Assembly: GCA_013399895.1 (NCBI GenBank)
Contig: VXBA01001837.1
Location: forward strand, 496,283-560,282
Direction: 5' to 3'
From: Serilophus lunatus
Lineage: Eukaryota; Chordata; Aves; Passeriformes; Eurylaimidae
DNA length: 64,000 nucleotides
Shown: positions 61,601-64,000 of the stretch, one piece after another
How the letters are laid out: each line of letters opens with the position of its first letter
How positions within the stretch are numbered: position 1 is the stretch's first letter
Position numbers and translations under genes: made by a program
The notes under the pieces: generated by a model
Databases searched by the model: none
The model's input: only the letters and a program-made list of their open reading frames with translations
Told to the model about the DNA's origin: nothing

Positions 61601-64000
61601 CAGATGTTTCTGATAGGAGAAGAAACATGGCCCAGAGGCCGGTGGTGCTGTACAGCTACTGGTGTTCCTCACCTGAATTGCAAATGAGATATTCCTTTCT
61701 TATCTGTTAAAAAACACAAGCAACTGCACATATAAATAACATGGCACCAAGTGCCAGCTGTTTGTGCCAATGACATTCTTCTCAAAAGAACAGCTCCCCC
61801 ATCATTTATTTTCCCTCTCACAGAAAATCTACAGCTCTTTTGCAAGTGCAACAGAAGATATTTTCTCTCTTAAGCTGCAGACAGAGTAGCTACTTTAAAA
61901 TAATTCTGTATGAGCCCAACCAGCTTTTATATTTTTGATACAGGTTGGTGCTTTTTTTTTTGGTACTTCCTTGTCTTTTTTCTGCATATCTCTGTGAATA
62001 CAAAAAAGAAAGCATCAGTGTTGCTTTCTTCCCCTTGTAAATCCTTCTTGCAGAGCTTTCTGGCTTTCTGTTGTTTCAGGGTTTCAATTCTGAAGGGTAT
62101 GAAATAAAGTTATTTAGTGCTTTAAAGTTTTTCTCTTTATTTGTTTTTTAGATATCTTGAATTTAGGTTGAAGGTAAAACCACCTCTAAAACCCCAGACA
62201 CAGAGGCAAGTAGGCCTGCTCACTTGGTATTCTTTACTATTAAGTCTCATAGTCAACAGAACTTAAAAATACTACCAGGTGAACTTGTTCTGGTAATTGA
62301 TCTGCTCGATGTTTTATTAGGGTAAAATAGAGAAACACTTTTCAGCATTTTGCCAGCTCAGGCAGGGATGTATTTCTGTTACAAATGACCTTCTGAGAGA
62401 ACTTGACTGCAGGAACATGATTCATTGGCAGCCTGCTGGTGACAGCCTTGTTTCTATTGTTCTAAAACTCTGGTTTCACATTTCTCCTGTTAGATAAGCT
62501 GCAAACATTAACTACACAGGGAGCTACAAATAAAGTGTGATGTAAGAATTAAGCTTATTATCTGATTGGCAGTGCTTGGCCACTCTTCCAGGTTAAGGGT
62601 TTGAGCAGATTTTTATTTTTTTTCAGCAAAACTTTGCCTTTTTACACTACTGAAAGCATTGTCCTCCCAAAAGATAAAATATTCCTTTGGAAACTGCAGT
62701 GTGTATATATAGTATGAGCTATAAATAGTCTGGAGCTAGTTCTGCACAGTACCAAGTGTGCAGAGATATTAAGGACACATTCTGATTTTTATGGCTATGC
62801 TTGGGCTGCTGAGAAACATCAGTCTAAACCAGTGGTTTTTAAATTTAATTCAGTATGTTTCGATTCACACCAAGCATCTTGCTGGGGATCTTATATGTGT
62901 TTTAAGGAATAAAGGACTTTGGAGGCCTCAGCTTAATCTTAGTTTGAATTGGAGATTATATATCAATTTCTGGTACTATTATTTGGGACTAATACCAAGG
63001 CAAATGAATTTGCTCTTAAATGAGAAATGGCCTGATTATCATGCTAGCTGAAAAGTAGGTCTATATACTCCCACAGCTCAGCTGCTGGAAGTGGATGTAC
63101 ATAAGGGCAGAGAAATGGTTGCTATTCAGCTCCTTCTGATGGTAAGATGACTTTTAGCAATTGAATGATTTATGATAATGTGATATTCATGCAGGCTATT
63201 CAACTGCCAGGATAAAGATAACAATGCCTGATTAGCCTCTTTTTATTTCAGCCATACACTGGTTACAGGCTGACGTTGGAACCAAATTCTCTGGCTGAAG
63301 CATTATCTTCCCTGCTACACTGGGGTGGGAGCTGTGGGGAAAGGGAGAAGAAAAATACCTGTTTATAATGGATTATTGACCATGTGTTATCTCTTCTGCT
63401 GTAAAACCTTAACAGGACAAAGCTTAACAGTGCTATTAAGGGCATAAGAGGCAGGGTTAATGCCAGGATATTAACCTTACTTAGCAAATTTGTGATAAAT
63501 ATAATAGATCTTGTGTTTCCTCAAGGAGTTTTACAGCAGTTTCTGGTCATGCATTAAAACTCACTGCCCTCTCTCACATTTGGATATCAAGAAGAAGGAC
63601 TGCTTGTGTCTTTTTACTTCAGTCTAGTTTTGAGGCCTCATTCTGGGTCCCTAAATCTTTTCAGTCCATCAGGTGCAACTAAGAGATTGAGTTAGGCCAC
63701 CTACACATCAGTGCTTGAGGTGGAGGAGAGGAAGGCGATGGACCTTGGTGGTATGTGGTGGGTGGCTGTGTGATCAGCTCCAAGGGAGTACTTTGGGTTT
63801 CAGTTCTGTAGCAATTTGCTGTGCAGTGGATTGCAGGATTCAGTGGAGCAGCTTTCATTCATTCTAGTGAATTCCCCATGCCTTTTGGACTACTAGCTTG
63901 AGGTCTGTGCTGATCTTACACATAACTGAATGTGTGCAGTTTCATTCCAAGGATGACTCTCTGGTCAGCTTTACCAGCCAGCTTAATTAACAAACTTCTC
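55671..64000. other. Unannotated noncoding stretch with candidate regulatory patches
   Basis: No supported gene. The minus-strand frame at 59474-59971 (165 codons) includes an undetermined base at 59960 and faces a plus-strand frame; I recognise nothing in it. The GC- and CpG-richest patch of the window lies at about 57290-57670. Further patches that look constrained by eye are 57680-57850, 60170-60440 and 63130-63250. An octamer ATGCAAAT lies at 58296-58303 and a MEF2-type CTATAAATAG at 62719-62728. All are reported as findings, since sequence alone does not prove function. Confidence 0.5.

Noticed and set aside
62829..62880. hAT/Charlie-like terminal repeat (cagtggtttttaaattt)
   Set aside because: It resembles the cagtggttctcaaact terminus, but no matching inverted terminus or target-site duplication was found downstream, and the following bases do not fit.
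1..64000. tRNA, rRNA or snRNA genes, CRISPR arrays, bacterial operons, endogenous retrovirus with LTRs
   Set aside because: Reading both strands by eye, I found no cloverleaf with A/B boxes, no rRNA wording, no spaced direct repeats, no ribosome-binding-site/operon structure and no paired LTR or primer-binding site. Old solo LTRs could be missed without a repeat library.

Overview
The window looks like intergenic or deep-intronic DNA from a sauropsid, most likely a bird. The sequence is AT-leaning and CpG-poor. It carries truncated CR1 LINEs of the type that dominates avian genomes, a few very old MIR-like and L2-like remnants, simple repeats, and little else that is recognisable. CR1 is also abundant in turtles and crocodilians. 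The low interspersed-repeat density favours a bird, but that point is inference.

I find no protein-coding gene, rRNA, tRNA, CRISPR array or complete mobile element that I can support. Open frames of 60-165 codons occur on both strands, often facing each other. They match no family I recognise. A rough hand estimate for AT-rich DNA gives one or two chance frames of about 150 codons in six frames over 64 kb, so their lengths need no coding explanation. The long frames at 14.0-14.7 kb are translations of a pentanucleotide satellite.

Layout. 1-7.9 kb: unannotated sequence, ending in a CpG-retaining patch near 7.2-7.4 kb that may be a conserved element. 7.87-8.04 kb: minus-strand CR1 3' end. 12.77-13.31 kb: plus-strand remnant of an old CR1/L3-type reverse transcriptase. 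13.74-13.81 kb: MIR-like fragment. 14.13-14.62 kb: (GGAGA)n followed by an apparently perfect (GAAGA)n array of about 91 units, with an N at the junction. 16.74-17.13 kb: plus-strand CR1 C-terminus and 3' UTR, followed by another old retroposon tail at 17.19-17.28 kb. 24.27 kb: poly-C run ending in an N. 27.3 kb: possible minus-strand MIR. 37.92-38.74 kb: the best-preserved CR1, minus strand, 5'-truncated and frameshifted. 45.9-47.0 kb: two MIR-like pieces. 47.70-47.74 kb: (TG)n and a T19 tract. 54.4-54.5 kb: MIR-like fragment. 55.24-55.28 kb: (GT)n(AT)n. 55.6 kb: CR1-like tail. 57-64 kb: several candidate regulatory patches, without a gene.

The elements are independent retroposon insertions and do not act together as a system. 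I did not find a novel biological system. The leads most worth testing are the 14.1-14.6 kb purine satellite, the possible conserved noncoding patches (7.2-7.4, 57.3-57.85, 60.17-60.44 and 63.13-63.25 kb) and a few inverted repeats.
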